Shown here piece by piece: positions 11,454 through 23,385 of a DNA stretch of 64,000 nucleotides. The first letter of the stretch is position 1. Every line of letters begins with the position of its first letter. The position numbers were made by a program, and so were the translations under genes. The DNA is from Monocercomonoides exilis (taxonomy: Eukaryota; Preaxostyla; Oxymonadida; Polymastigidae). The DNA lies in NCBI GenBank assembly GCA_001643675.2, contig LSRY02000032.1:434001-498000 (forward strand). The letters run 5' to 3'. The notes beneath the pieces are model-generated. The model was not told the DNA's origin and did no database searches. It saw nothing but the letters and a program-made list of their open reading frames with translations.

Positions 11454-14400
11454 AGCAAGGCGCTTCTGCTCTGCTCTTCTGCTGCTGCCAGCATCTCCAG
11501 CACTTCCACAGTCGACGCCGCGCTCTCCATCCCCTCTCTGTCCAGCTGCCCCATCCGCTGCCTCTCTGCTGCCTCGCTCCGCTCCTCCTCCTCCTTCTCC
11601 CTCACCATCCTCCAGTGCGCTGCTGCCCGCAAATACACCCGCGACTTCTTCGCACAGCCCCGCTGGTCGAACGTGGGGAACAGCAGCCCATGCGCCTCCT
11701 CGCTCGCTCTGCCCCACAGCGCGTGGCTCTCCATCTCCTCTGCACTCAGCACAAACGCCTGCCTCCCTTCCTTCCTCCGCCCTGCCCGTGGGCGTGGCGT
11801 GCTGCTGCTGGGCAGCGCTGGCCGCTTCACACCACGCGGAACAGAAACACACTCAAATTTATTGCCATTCAACGGAAGCTGCAGAAAGGGTGATGAAGAG
11901 GCTGCTGATGGAATTTCTCCCTCTGAACACCCACTTGTCTGGCTCGGCTGCACAGCTCCACTTTCCAACACTCCAATTCCCTTTCCCTCTGATTCACTTG
12001 CATTCACACCCTCAACACACACATTCTGCTGCTGCTGCTGTTGCTGCTGCTCAACAGAGGAATGAGAGAGAGATGAGGGAGAAGAAGGAGAGGAGAAAGA
12101 GGAAAGTGAAGAGAAAGAAGAGAAAGAAGAGAAAGAAGAGAAGTGGGGGAATGTGCTGAACGAGAGAGAGCGCGACCCGCCTCGGAACGAGCTCTCCTGC
12201 GGAGGCTGCCACTCAGCCAGCTTCTCCCGCGTGTACCGCAGCTTCCGCATGAACGGGTGCAGCTGCGCCTGCCGCGCTGTCAGCCGCTTCTGCGGCTCAA
12301 ACACCAGCAGCCGCTCCACAAAGTCGATGAACAGGATGATGTCTGACCATGAAAAGAGGGGAAAAGAAAAAGAATAGTAATAAATATCAATGAACAAATA
12401 AATGTGTTTTAAGTCCCACACCATTTTTGTCTTCTTCCCTCTCCTTTGCCCGCTCCCCTGCATCCTGCTCCCGCCGCCTCCTCTCCTCTGCCTCCATCTC
12501 CCCACACAGCAGCTGCACCGTCAGCCTCTCCTTCTCCCGCAGCAGCGCCTGCTGGATCTCGTCCCTCTGCTGCCGCACCTTCCGCCCCCGCCGCGCTATC
12601 CGGCTCCCCACAAACTCCAGCTGCTTCTGCGCCATCTGTATCTGACACGCCTGCGCCTCTGCCAGCCCCTTCCTCTCTGCGGCACGCGCCCTCCTCCTCA
12701 TCCTCCTCTCTGCCCTTTCTGCTGCATCTTCTCTTATTCCAAGTGCTCTTCCTCTGTTTTCTGCCTCTTCCTTCTCCCTCTGTAGCTCAGCCGATCCATT
12801 CCACACTGCTGAGTGGAGGATATGCTCCACTGGCTCCACAATGCTGTTTGCATGAATGGCCACTGGATGAAAGCATCTCCTCATCCACTCTTCTTCTTCT
12901 TCTTCTTCATTCACATGCTCTGCCCCTGCATCCTCATGCACCTCACAACCATTGCACTCAGACTTCATTGTATTTGACTGCTCTTCTGAAGATGATGCAA
13001 CAGCACTCACAGCACCCAGCACAGGGAACATCAGCTTCGGTCTGCTCACAGCAGGCGACGCTGGACACGCCGGTGTCTGTGCCCTCGTCTGCGGCGTGTC
13101 ACACACACTCAGCAGCAGAGGCGGCTCTTCCTCTTCGTTGTTGTTGCTGTTGCTGCTTCGACTGGCAGACGAAGGGCTGAAGCGCACCAGAGGCGACGAG
13201 AACACACAAGGCGACGTCTGCACAGCTGAGGCAGCAGACACAAATGGCAAATGTGGCTGAGGCGATTGAGAGGATTGAGACGATTGTGATGATTGAGAAG
13301 GCGACAAAGGCGGTGTGTGCAACGGGGCAGCTGAGCAGAGCGACGAGAACGAGACAAGCGAAGACGAATGAGAAGAAGAAAGAGAAGTGCTCGAAAGAGT
13401 GCGTGCCAGCTGCAGCGAGGCTGACGGAGATGTGGCTGAGGAAAGCGAGGACGGATGCACAAAAGGCGAAGACGACTGGCTCGCTGGCGATCTCAGCGAA
13501 GACGGCAGTGCTGAACGAGCAGACTCCGAAAAGCACCCGATGGGCAGCTGTGTCTGTGTGGATGGCGAAGATGAATGAGAATGTGGAAACGGAACTGAAA
13601 GTGAAGGTGAAGGTGAAAGAGAAGAGAAAGATGAAAGAGAAGAAGGTGAATTGTCTGCCTTTGCTGGATGAAAAGGAGAGGCAGGTGTTGAAGGTGTTGC
13701 ATCGTGATCATCCTCAAACGAGCCTTTCTCTTCTCCCTCTGACTCACTCGGCAGAGTCATCCAGCTGCTTCTGTTGGCTGTGCTGGTTGAGTTTGTTGAG
13801 CTGGCTGTGTTGAGGGTGTTGAGGGTGCTGAGGGTGTTTGTGTGGAATGGCCCAACAAACAGGCTCCCCTCTGACGATGTTGAGAGCGTGTCCTCTTCCC
13901 ATTCAGACTCTTCCGGCTGCTCCGCCTGCGCGTCTCTTTCGCTGCACTCGTAGTTCATCAGATGCAGCCGAATCTCTTCCAGCTCCTTCGCTTCGTCCGC
14001 CTCCTCTGCTTCTCCATTCTCTTCTCCACTCTCTTCCCCTGCCTCTTCCTTCTCATCCCTTTCTGTGCATTTGCTTTCTCCATCTGAACTGTATCTTTCA
14101 TCATCTTCATCATCATTATCAACGTCTGATTCTTCTTTCTCTTTCTCTTTGTTGTTCTGCTTCTTCTTCTTCTTCTTCTTCCTTCTTTTCCTCTCTTCCA
14201 TTTCCATCCGCTCCTTCAGCAGCCTCTCCGTCGCCTTCTCCTGCTCTTCTTCTCTCAAAAGCAGCGCTTTCATCCGCCGCGCCTCCATCTTCCGCTGCTC
14301 CTCCTCTTTCTTCTCATTCTGCAGCGCTGCCGCTGTCAGAGGCAGTGGATGGATCGCTGGCATTTCTGTCGCATGCTCCCACTCTGCCTCTTCAAACGAG

Positions 14401-16624
14401 CTTTCTTCATTTTCATCCATCTTCTTTCTCTTTGATTTCTCTCCTCCCTCTTCCTTCATCACGTGTCTCCGCTTCCTCTCTTCGTACTCCTCCTGCTCTG
14501 CCACCCACTCGGCCATCTCTTTCTCCAGCGCTGCCTTCTCCGCTCTCCCCCGCTCCTTCTCCCTCTCCCTCTCCTCCCTTCGCCTCTCCCTCTCCCGCTG
14601 CCTCTTCACCTTCCGCACAATCTCCCCGTGCCGACTCAGAATGCTCCGCAGCGACGCCTTTTCCGACTGAGCAAGCAAAGTCAATCAGATAAAAATAAAA
14701 AGAAGAATAAAAAGAAGAATAAAAAGAAGAATAAAAAGAAGAATAAAAAGAAGAATAAAAAGAAGAATAAAAAGAAGAATAAAAAGAAGAATAAAAACAG
14801 CATTCAGCCAAACTGTGCTGTGTGTGTCTCCTCTGCCCATCCGCAGCGGAAGCACTGGCTGTGCACACACACCCCGCTGCCGCAGCCACTCGCCCATCCA
14901 AACACATCGCCTCCTGTCTTCTTCTCTCTGCGCCTCCTCCTCCTTCTCTTCCTCCTCTTCTGTCTGTTTGCTCCTCTCCTTCAGCTCATACACCACCCGC
15001 TCTTCTCTCCCCACACGCACAACTCTTCCGCTGAAGAACTCCTTCCCCCGCGGCGCCCCTCCAACTAGCCAGCTCGGCAGACGCTGGCTGACCATCCCAA
15101 ACAGCCACAAATACAACCACAACCACAAACACATCCGTCCACACAGAAAAAAAAAGAATTAAAAAAAAAATGATAAAAAAACAATTGAATGAAGACACAC
15201 CCCAAAAGCGTCTCCATCGCCTCCAGCGTGTCTCTCTCGTCTGGCTGCTCCAGAACCCGCCAGCCCAGAAACATCGAGCAGCACACGCACCCCAAGCTCC
15301 ACATGTCTGTGCCCACCCACTGCCTGCGCCATCACCAAAAAAAAAGCACCTGACTCGTTAAAACAACCCCAAACACACAACAAACAACACAAGCATTCAT
15401 ACGGATACCCCAAAATCTGCTCTGGAGCACACACACGCAGCGGCGGGCACCCAAACGCCTCGTTGTCCACAAACGCCGCGTTGCTCAGGTCCATCACGCA
15501 CACCTCCGGAAACCTGCCCCGATTTTCAGGCCATCCAGTTTCCAATGAAACAGAACACACAAACAGCCATCAGCAATATCATCGTTCATCAGATGAATGA
15601 AGCACACACACACACAAAAATAAAACAAAAAGAAAGAGATGAATGCAATGCACCCAAACAGAACAGAACAACACACTCTCTGACTCCGATGCTCTGCAGC
15701 GTCAGGTTGCTGTGCCGGATCCCCATGTCTTTCAGCAGAATCAGCGCATCCAGCAGCTGCTTCACAATCTGCCCCGCCAAGCGAAAAACCAATCATAAAA
15801 AAAAAAAAAAAAAGGAAAATGAAAGAAATGTCATGTTTGGCTCTTCTGCCTCAAACAGCCCACACCGTTCGCACAAACGGGAGAGGAATCCCAAGCGGAG
15901 ACTCGCGCCTGATGTATTCTTCGAGGGTGCACTTCACCCCCTCCGTCACCGTCACCACGTGCCCTGCACTCACAAACTGCTCCTTCGGCACAATGATGTT
16001 CGCCTCTCTGCGCGGGTCTGCCCTGCACACCTGTCAGAGGACAATCCCCAACAACATTCACATTTCAAACATATTTGTGTTTGCCAATTGCCACCACGAA
16101 AGCACAGTTTCCATGGAAAAGAAACAAAACAAAAAGAGCTTCAAGAAGACAGCGAACAAACACAAACAGCACACCCGCTCCAGGAGCTGGCCCTCCCGCA
16201 CAGCCTCCAGCACCCCTTCTTCTGTGCCCCTCGAAATCCGCATCCCGTACCCCTGCCGCTGCCCTTTCCGCACACACCTGTACACAGGCCCTGCGTCCGT
16301 CCTGCACGACACCCCCTCCACAACATACCCCCGCGCTCCCTTCCCCCGGCTGTTCGCAAACACATCTCCCGAGCGCACAATCAGCTCCCCCACCTCATTG
16401 TCCTTCCCCATGTTCTGCACCCCGTCGCACGGCACAGTCAACGTCTGGCGTCTGCGCGCTGGTCCTGCGCCCCAACGCCCCTCCGGGCAGCAGCGCCCGT
16501 ATGTGCTTGAAAGCCCCACTGTCAGCTTCTGCACCGCGTGCATCCGCCTTTTCTGCTCAAACAATACACAAAAATAAATGCGTTACGCCCATCCTTTTTC
16601 CATCTGCGGCACACCCACCTTCAT
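10502..16624 (-). CDS. DYRK/CMGC-like kinase lacking catalytic residues, with a giant insert in the C-lobe
   Basis: Probable pseudokinase scaffold of roughly 1,700 aa. The start is a two-codon exon at 16624-16619, joined over a 66-nt intron (16553-16618) to exon 2. Kinase landmarks in order: glycine-loop region GVSCRTDAGPVYRCV; the VAIK position reads YGMRI (Lys to Arg); helix-C Glu in EAVREGQLLE; catalytic loop GIRHSNLTLQSIGV (HxD Asp to Asn, Lys to Thr, Asn to Ser); DFG reads DLS; intact APE (RVCAPEQILG); DMWSLGC; KEFFSGRV. About 760 residues of EK/Ser-rich sequence (about 14680-12410) then separate this from subdomain XI (DIILFIDFVERLLVFEPQ then KRLTARQAQLHPF), joined by an intron at about 12345-12409. 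The tail holds poly-Gln (about 11402-11456) and His/Gln-rich sequence ending at 10502. A 12-bp minisatellite lies in an intron near 14694. Exon limits inside low-complexity parts are approximate. Confidence 0.8.
11402..11456 (-). repeat. CAG/CAA repeat encoding poly-glutamine
   Basis: On the plus strand the units are TTG/CTG; on the minus strand they read as a run of about 18 Gln codons in the tail of the DYRK-like protein. A second, shorter CAG run lies at 12028-12050. Mixed CAA/CAG codons indicate some selection for the amino acid rather than pure slippage. Confidence 0.9.
14694..14797. repeat. 12-bp minisatellite (AAGAAGAATAAA-type), about 8 copies
   Basis: Tandem units of AATAAAAAGAAG read on the plus strand. 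They lie within the predicted intron upstream of the exon that starts SEKASLRSILS (acceptor GCTTGCTCAG on minus). The array is nearly perfect, so recent slippage or expansion is likely. Confidence 0.9.
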
Positions 16625-17259
16625 CGTCTAAGGCCCTCAAAACTGTTTCCGCTCAAGGCATTACGGGGGCCTGATCATTCAAAGAGAGTAAAATAAAAAA
16701 ACCCCAAAAATCAGCCCTTCCACCCATCTCTTCCCTCTCTGCATGCTACAGAACATAAGAAATGGTAAGAGGTATATTTTTGGAAATATATATATATTTT
16801 CTCACACTTTCTTTCAAGTTAATGAGAAAGAAAGAAAAGAATTGAAATGAAAACTGAAAAAACATGCCAGAATCTGGTCATTTGCGGTTGCTGAAAAGGA
16901 AAAAGGAACAAGGACAGCAAGTCCAACAAAAAAGAAAAAAAAATATCGACAAAACACAAAAAAGATACACAGAAGCACTGAAAAGGAGTGAAATGCTCTG
17001 AAATGGATTGACAAAAAAAGGAAAAAAAAAACACCTTCAAATCCAAAAGAAAGCGCCCAATAGAATATGAAACACAACAGAAAGCGGAACGGAAATAAAA
17101 AACATAATAAATGCTAATAATCCGCACTCAAAACAGACACTTGGGCTTGTCTGCTTGCTCAACTGCATTCAAACACATTCAAAACGAATTGTTGATGGTT
17201 GAATTGGTTTGGTTGGTTTGGTCTATTCAGTTGGAAGACACAGCCTCTTTCAATTCTGC
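16625..17259. other. AT-rich intergenic DNA
   Basis: Contains TATATATAT at about 16786-16797 and A-rich runs. It should hold the upstream region of the DYRK-like gene and the 3' flank of the membrane-protein gene. No gene was seen. Confidence 0.5.
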
Positions 17260-20200
17260 TCAGCCTGCCCCGTACTGCGACGAGAACACAGACGATGTGG
17301 GTGCTGGGCTGCGCATCCCCATCCCCATCCCCATCATCTCCTTCATTCCCATTCCCATCTGCGGAGACGGACGAGGAGTGGCCCAGCTCATCCCGCCATT
17401 CCCCCTCGCCATTGCACACGGCGTGCCCGTCGCTGCTCCTCTGCCTTGCCCTCCACCCGCTGCACCCATTCCTGCTCTCCCCTCCTGCACCCCATTCATC
17501 TGCCTCATCTGCACTCCCCTTCCTCCGCTCATTCCTCCGCTCATTCCCATTCCCATTCCCATCTCCCCACCTCTTCCTCCTCCTCCTCCTCTACCTCTGC
17601 CTCTGCCTCTTCCTCTGCCCTGTCCGCTCCTCTCCAGCGCTGCCACCAGCCCCTGCCCTCTCCCTCCGCCCCGCGCGGCCACCAACGCCGCCATCTGCGC
17701 CAGCCGCGCCTCCTCCCGCTGCTTCTCTGCCAGCGCCATCCGCATCCTTCTCAGCCGCGCATTCGCCTGCGCCTCCTGCCGCTTCGCCGCCTGCTTCGCC
17801 TCCAGCTCCTTCAGCCGCCGGTGCTGCTCCTCCAGCAGCCTCATCTGCCGCCGCTGCTCCTCCACCTGCTCCACACTCAGCCCCGCCTCTGCCGCCAGCT
17901 TCTTCATCTCCCGCGCCTTCTTCTCCTCTGCCGTCTCCCCCACCCTCCCCAGCTCCACCTCTCCTCCTTTCTTCCCCACCTCTCCTCCCATCCCTGCCAA
18001 AACCACCCTCCCTCCTCTCCTCCCCCCACTGCTCTCCTCCAGCAGCACCATCAGCACCGCCGACTCCTCGTCTTCCTTCGGCCCTTCCCCGCCCGCTGCT
18101 CCTGCTGCTCCCTCTGCCCCTTCCTCCTCCCCACCCCCATCCCCATCCCCTCCTCTGTTCTGCAGCGACGACAGAACAAGCTCCTTCAGCCGCGCATCCA
18201 CCACCATCGACCCCTTCCGCGCCTTCTCGCACTCCCGCTGCTCCTTCTCCCGGTGCAGCCGCTTCCCTTCCTTCGCCAGCTCTGCCCCCTTCCTCAGCCC
18301 CTCTGCCCCTGCCCCGCATCCTCCTCCTCCTCCTTCTCCCCCTCCCTCTCCTCCTCCCTCTCCTCCAACCCCAAACAGCTCTGGGAAGATCACAAGCAGC
18401 GGCTCTGCATTTTCCCGGCGCATCCGCACACGCTCTGCATATGCTGCACTCACCACATCCTCTGCTGCTGCCTCTTCCTCTGCCATCCGCTCCTCCTCCT
18501 CCTCTTTTTCCTCTTTTGCGGCTGCTTCCCTCTTCCCTTTCTCTTTCCCCTTCTCTTTCCCACTCTCACCCTGCCCTTCTCCAATCCTTCGGCGTTGTCT
18601 GTCTTCTGAGCTTCGCGGCAGCAGCAGATCATTTGGAGTGCTGCTCCTGTCTTCCCCTTCCATCTCCACACACCGCGCAGAATATGCATGAGAAGGAGAT
18701 GCCTCCTCCCCTCTGCTGCCACTCCCTCCTTCCAGCAAGGGCAATTCCCATCCCTCGCCTTCTTCCCTTCCTTCCCTTTCTGCCAGGCTCTTTTCGCTTC
18801 TCCCCTTCACCCGCCTCACAGGCACTCCCTTGCACCTGTTTTGGAACTGAACAGAGACAGTTCGTCATTCGGTCACACAACACATCCAAAACAAAGAAAG
18901 AAAAAAAGAAAATATAAAATAAAAAATAAAAAATTGAATAACACAAAAATGTGCACACATAGCAGCAGCGGGGGAAGAAGTGCAGAAGAGACACATAAAC
19001 AAGACTGCCCAGCGTGAGCACTGACACAACCCCGATCGATGCTGTTCCGCATCCACAGTCACAGTCACAGTCACATGACCAGAAGCCACAAAAAAAGAGA
19101 GAAGAATTTTGAAACAATAAAAACAACCGAGACAGTCCAGAAGATGAACAGACGAATGAATGAATGAAAGAGAGTGCGAACAAGAAAAAGACACACTGCT
19201 CACTCTCACAAAAGCCAGGCTGTTTCTCACCGACTGTTCTACTGCTGCATCGTAGATCATCTGCGCTGTGCAGCCTTCGTTTTCTGTGTTTGTCTTTGTG
19301 ATTGTCTTTGTGTGAAGTGTTGGAGCAGATGTGCGTGAAGAAGATCGATGCTGCACGTGGAGTGCATTCCCTTCGCCACACAGCTCTGCCATTGCACTCT
19401 CAAACATGGCTGTGCACTTCTCTGCTGTCACTGCTCATTCAATAAAAGAATAATTAAATAAACAGAAATCATATGAAAAAAATGGAAAACAAAATGGAAA
19501 GCCAACAAAATAAACTCAAAAGTGCTTGTTGCACCATTGCACAACTCCTCCACACCTGCATTGTCTGACACAAAATACACGCTTTCTGCTGTGACACTTC
19601 CACCTTCTTCGCCTTCGCCTGCAACAACCATCTCGCACATCCTCCGCACCTCCCTCTGCAGCTTCCCGCTCTCTGACATGTCTCTCCGAGCTGTTCCCTC
19701 CACCACCACACACCCACACAAAGTCCCGCACCCCACGACCACCCCCAGCACCACCAGCGCCCAGTGGCCCTCCCGCATCTTCCCCAGCCGCACCCCCACC
19801 AGCAGCCAGAACAGCCCCATCACCCCGTCTGCAATCCCCACCAGCCCCAGCCCCAGCACCATCTCTGGCACTGCCACCACCCCCTCCACGCTGAACGACC
19901 ACACATACACCCCCACCAGCCCCGCCGCCTCGCACAGCAGCACTGCCCCCAGCCCTGCCAGCGCTCCCCGCACAAACCGGTACCGCCCCAGCATCAGCAG
20001 CGACGACACCCCACACACAAACAGCGAGACTGCCAAAACAAACGAGCTGCACACAACAGTCCATGCTGCGCCCTTCACCCCAAACCCCTCCACACCAAAT
20101 GCCTTTGCGGCCCCAGAGCACAGTTCCACGCACAACCCTCCCATCGGGTGCAGCAGCGACATCCCATCTCCTCCGCTGCCCGAAACAGCCACCTGCAATG

Positions 20201-20643
20201 CTTCGCACCCCAGCACCACCATCGCGCCACACACCAGCATGCACATGAAGAACTCCCCCAAAAACACATGCTTTGCAAGGCCCCGCGGCTTGCGCGCTCT
20301 GCAGGCCATCAAGCACCCCCAGCAACGCGAGTCAGCAGAAATACACATTTCCGCCAAACACGCACAAGATAAACACAGGAAAATACAAAAAGACACTGAC
20401 ATTAGCGCAAATAAATATGGCACACCTGTGGCGCGTGCACAGCAGCGAAGCAACCGTGGCGCACAGCACAACGCCAAGAACAGCAATCAGCACGATTTGC
20501 GGCCACCCGGGCAGCTGCCCCGGCTGCACCCCCAGGCACACGCACACCAGCAAAAATATAAGAACAAGCCCCGCCCACGTGCCTGCCACCACGTGCAGCA
20601 CAAACGGGTATGTCCTTTTTCGAATTTCTTTCCTTTCAACCAT
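17260..20643 (-). CDS. Multi-pass membrane protein with long cytoplasmic coiled-coil and Gly/Met/Arg-rich tail
   Basis: Family not recognised. ATG at 20643. Exon 1 (20643-20426) encodes two TM segments (VVAGTWAGLVLIFLLVCVCL; PQIVLIAVLGVVLCATVASL). A 127-nt intron (20299-20425) joins in phase to exon 2 (20298 to about 19548), with further hydrophobic segments (FFMCMLVCGAMVVLG; WTVVCSSFVLAVSLFVCGV; GALAGLGAVLLCEAAGLVGV; MVLGLGLVGIADGVMGLFWL; GHWALVVLGVVVGCG). Another exon from about 19432 (VTAEKCTAMFESAMAEL) and a short exon near 18955-19035 supply a last TM (SIGVVSVLTLGSLVYVSLLH). That gives about eight TM in all. The last exon, from about 18835, begins CKGVPVRRVKGR and runs to 17260: acidic/Lys-rich coiled coil (EEQRRQMRLLEEQHRRLKEL), then RGRGRG and GMGMGM-rich sequence. 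Topology suggests a receptor, channel or transporter, but nothing diagnostic was seen. It is divergent from the helical-repeat gene. Confidence 0.65.
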
Positions 20644-20852
20644 CCGCCATTATGGGTCGGTCTCAGAATCAAACACTTTTTTGAAACGAAATATCTCTTG
20701 AGGAATATCACTCCAACATTTGCTTAAAAGCTGGAAATGCAGGGGAAAATGGTTAATCCTTTTTTGAAGTGAAAGAAAAGGCACTTGAACCGTTTTTAAA
20801 ATCTTTTCTCAAATGTTTTTGAAATGATCCTGAACCATAGAGAAATGGCTCA
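20644..20852. promoter_or_regulatory. Divergent intergenic region
   Basis: A 209-bp AT-rich spacer separates the start codons of the membrane-protein gene (minus) and the helical-repeat gene (plus). It presumably carries both promoters. No motif was recognised. Confidence 0.4.
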
Positions 20853-23385
20853 ATGGACGAAAACGAAAAAGCACGGCTGAGGGAGGTGGGGAACCAGTTC
20901 GTTGCACGCGGAAGGGGTGTGTGCTGTGTTGTTGTTTTGTGGGGAGATTTGATGCGAATGGCTTTGAAAATTCCTGAAAGCAGTTTTGGTGAAGCGATTG
21001 GAAGGCGGTGAGGGCTGTGCAGCGGAGGTTGCAGAGCTGGAACAGTTTGCACATGACCTGAAGTGCGAACCCATGGATGTTGAACTGTGCTCCGAAATCG
21101 GTGATTTGCTGTGTGAATTTGCGAAAACAGCGCTGAAGCAGCCGCAGGATGCAAAAGAGGAGATTGTGCGGCTGGTGAGGCGGCAGCTGTTCATGGGGAG
21201 CGTGGACCGGTGGCGCAGCGACAGAAACGACTATCACTGCCTCGAACATGAGCGCATGGCGGAGATGCGAGATGCGCTTGTTTCACTGGCTCAGATGGAA
21301 ACGCTGTCTCAGGCCGCCCACGAAGATGTCATTCAGGCGTATTTTGCATTCTGCAAGAGCGTGGGCCTGCGGCAGGCGGAGTATAAGACGCTGGTGCCAG
21401 AGCTGCTGAACATTGCAGAGCGGAAGTCGCTGGTAGAAGAGACTTATGTGGAGGCTGCACAGCTGCTGTATGCCCTGACATGTGTGGTCGAAGGGGTCTT
21501 GATTCGAGGTGTGCAAGTGTTGTCCTCTTCTTGCTTCTTTCAGAAAAAATAAATTTTTGTTGATTTATTAATTTTTTTTTTTTTTTGATTGTTTGATAAT
21601 TTGATGATGAGACAGTACAACTAGGAAGGCACTATTACAGCCATGTGTTTGGGCATGTGGTTGCGTTTTTGTTCCATCCGTGTGTGAATGTGGTTTCAGA
21701 AGCGATGGACGTGCTGGAGGCCTTTACAAACTGCCATCCGAGCAAAGTGGGTATCCTGAATCAGTCGACGAATGTTTTGGAGCTTCTGGTCTGGCTGATG
21801 AACGGCTATCCGCCTTTCATGCTCTGCAAGCCGACCAGCTGTGCTTCCTTTGCCTCGGCTATCCCATCGACATCGACATCATCAACAACATCGATCCAAT
21901 CGGAGAGTCAGTCGTCAGTATCGATGCCTTCTGCTTTTCCAGCTTCATCCAGCGAGTTTTATTCGCTCCAGAAAAAGTTCCAGGAGCTGCCAGCACTTTC
22001 GATGGATGCTGCAGATTATCCTCCGATTTCTTCGCCTTTTCCGCCACGGCATCCGAAGTTCTGCCAATGGCCATCTGAGTGCATCGAGTCGCCACTTTAT
22101 CCTGCAGATGAGCGCGATGAATGGTATGTGTTTGGGAGATTCCTGATTTTTGCTCATTGTTGATAATGCAATCAGTTCATTTCAAAACGATATTTTGGAG
22201 GATATCTCTTTTTTTCTTTCTTCCTTTCTTTCTTTTCTCATGTTATTTTCATTTATTTTGGAAATGTTTGAATCTGTATTTCTTATCCTCAACACTTTTG
22301 TGCTGTTCACCATGTTCAGGTTGCACACATCAGCATCAGACAGACTTGTGATGAACACAATCAATGTGATTGACAGCTTATTCAGGTTCGCTTCACGGGA
22401 AAGTGCGAGAGAGCATGTGGTGGGTGAGATTGGTGTGGAAGAAGAGCAATCACAAAGCAGCATTGGAAGGAAGGAAGAGTGTGTTGATGGTGCTGCGATT
22501 GGCAGGAGAGGAAAATCAGAAGTGAACGAGGCAAAGGAAGGGTCAGGGTGTGAAATGAAAAGGAGGAAGAGAAAGGGGAAAGCGAAGGATTGTGAAGTGG
22601 CAGACGGAAGAATGGAGGAATGTGGAAGAGGGCCTGTGAATGGAAGGTATTATGCAGTTGTGTTCTGCACAGATGGGTTTGTGGCTGCTTTGACAAGGCT
22701 TTTTGAGCAGAAGAGGGTGATGGCATGTTACAGCTACTTGCTGTTCACCATCTTTTGCAGTGTTCTGGAAGACGGGAGCGACAGGGATGTTGTGGAGTGG
22801 ATTGGGCAGACGAGGTTTATGGAGATGGCAGCCAGCCATCTTTTCGATGAGCGAGTGTTTCTGCAAGACAACGGATGCTTTGTGTTTGTGGAGATGCTGT
22901 GGGAAGTGCTGCTCAGCAGAAGAAGAAGGGCAATGAAGGAGATATCGAGCGCGATGGAGGAAGAGAGGCTGAAGGTGAGAGAAAAGGAAGGTCACAACAG
23001 AACAGCTCAAGAAAGGCAGGCAAACAAGAAGATGCGAAAAAGAGGGAGCAGTTCGCACAACAGCAAGGGGGATGGTTCTGGAGGCAGCGGAGAAGAAGAC
23101 GAAGAATCTCAACAAGTAGAGAAAAGAGGAAGGAAGCACAGCAACAGCAATGCAAAGGGGAAAAGGGTGAAAGACCAGCAGCAGGAGAAGGAGAGGCAGC
23201 GAGCAGAGCGAAACGAGAAGAAAGCAGAGATGGAGCAGGCGAGAAGGCGGAAGAAGGAGAAAAAGGAGATGCGAATAAAGAGGAAGGCGCTGGAGGTGTG
23301 CGTGTGGTCGATGGATCTGCTGGAGGAAGAAGGGATGGATGATTTGGTGGTGATGGTGAGGCATGTGATGGTCGAGCTGCTTTGA
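20853..23385 (+). CDS. Helical-repeat (ARM/HEAT-like) protein, 720 aa, family not recognised
   Basis: Four exons give a continuous frame: 20853-20916, 20984-21508, 21616-22123 and 22320-23385 (721 codons with TGA). Introns start GTGTGT, GTGTGC and GTATGT and end AG. The protein starts MDENEKARLREVGNQF. Amphipathic helices dominate the first two thirds (LEQFAHDLKCEPMDV; EEIVRLVRRQLFMGSVDRW; YYSHVFGHVVAFLFHPCVNV; FTNCHPSKVGILNQSTNVLE). A Ser-rich loop, another helical block (VAALTRLFEQKRVMACYSYL) and a highly charged Lys/Glu/Arg tail (about residues 560-690) follow. No signal peptide or TM. The fold resembles an ARM/HEAT scaffold of phosphatase-regulator type, but no diagnostic motif was found. 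Confidence 0.75.
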
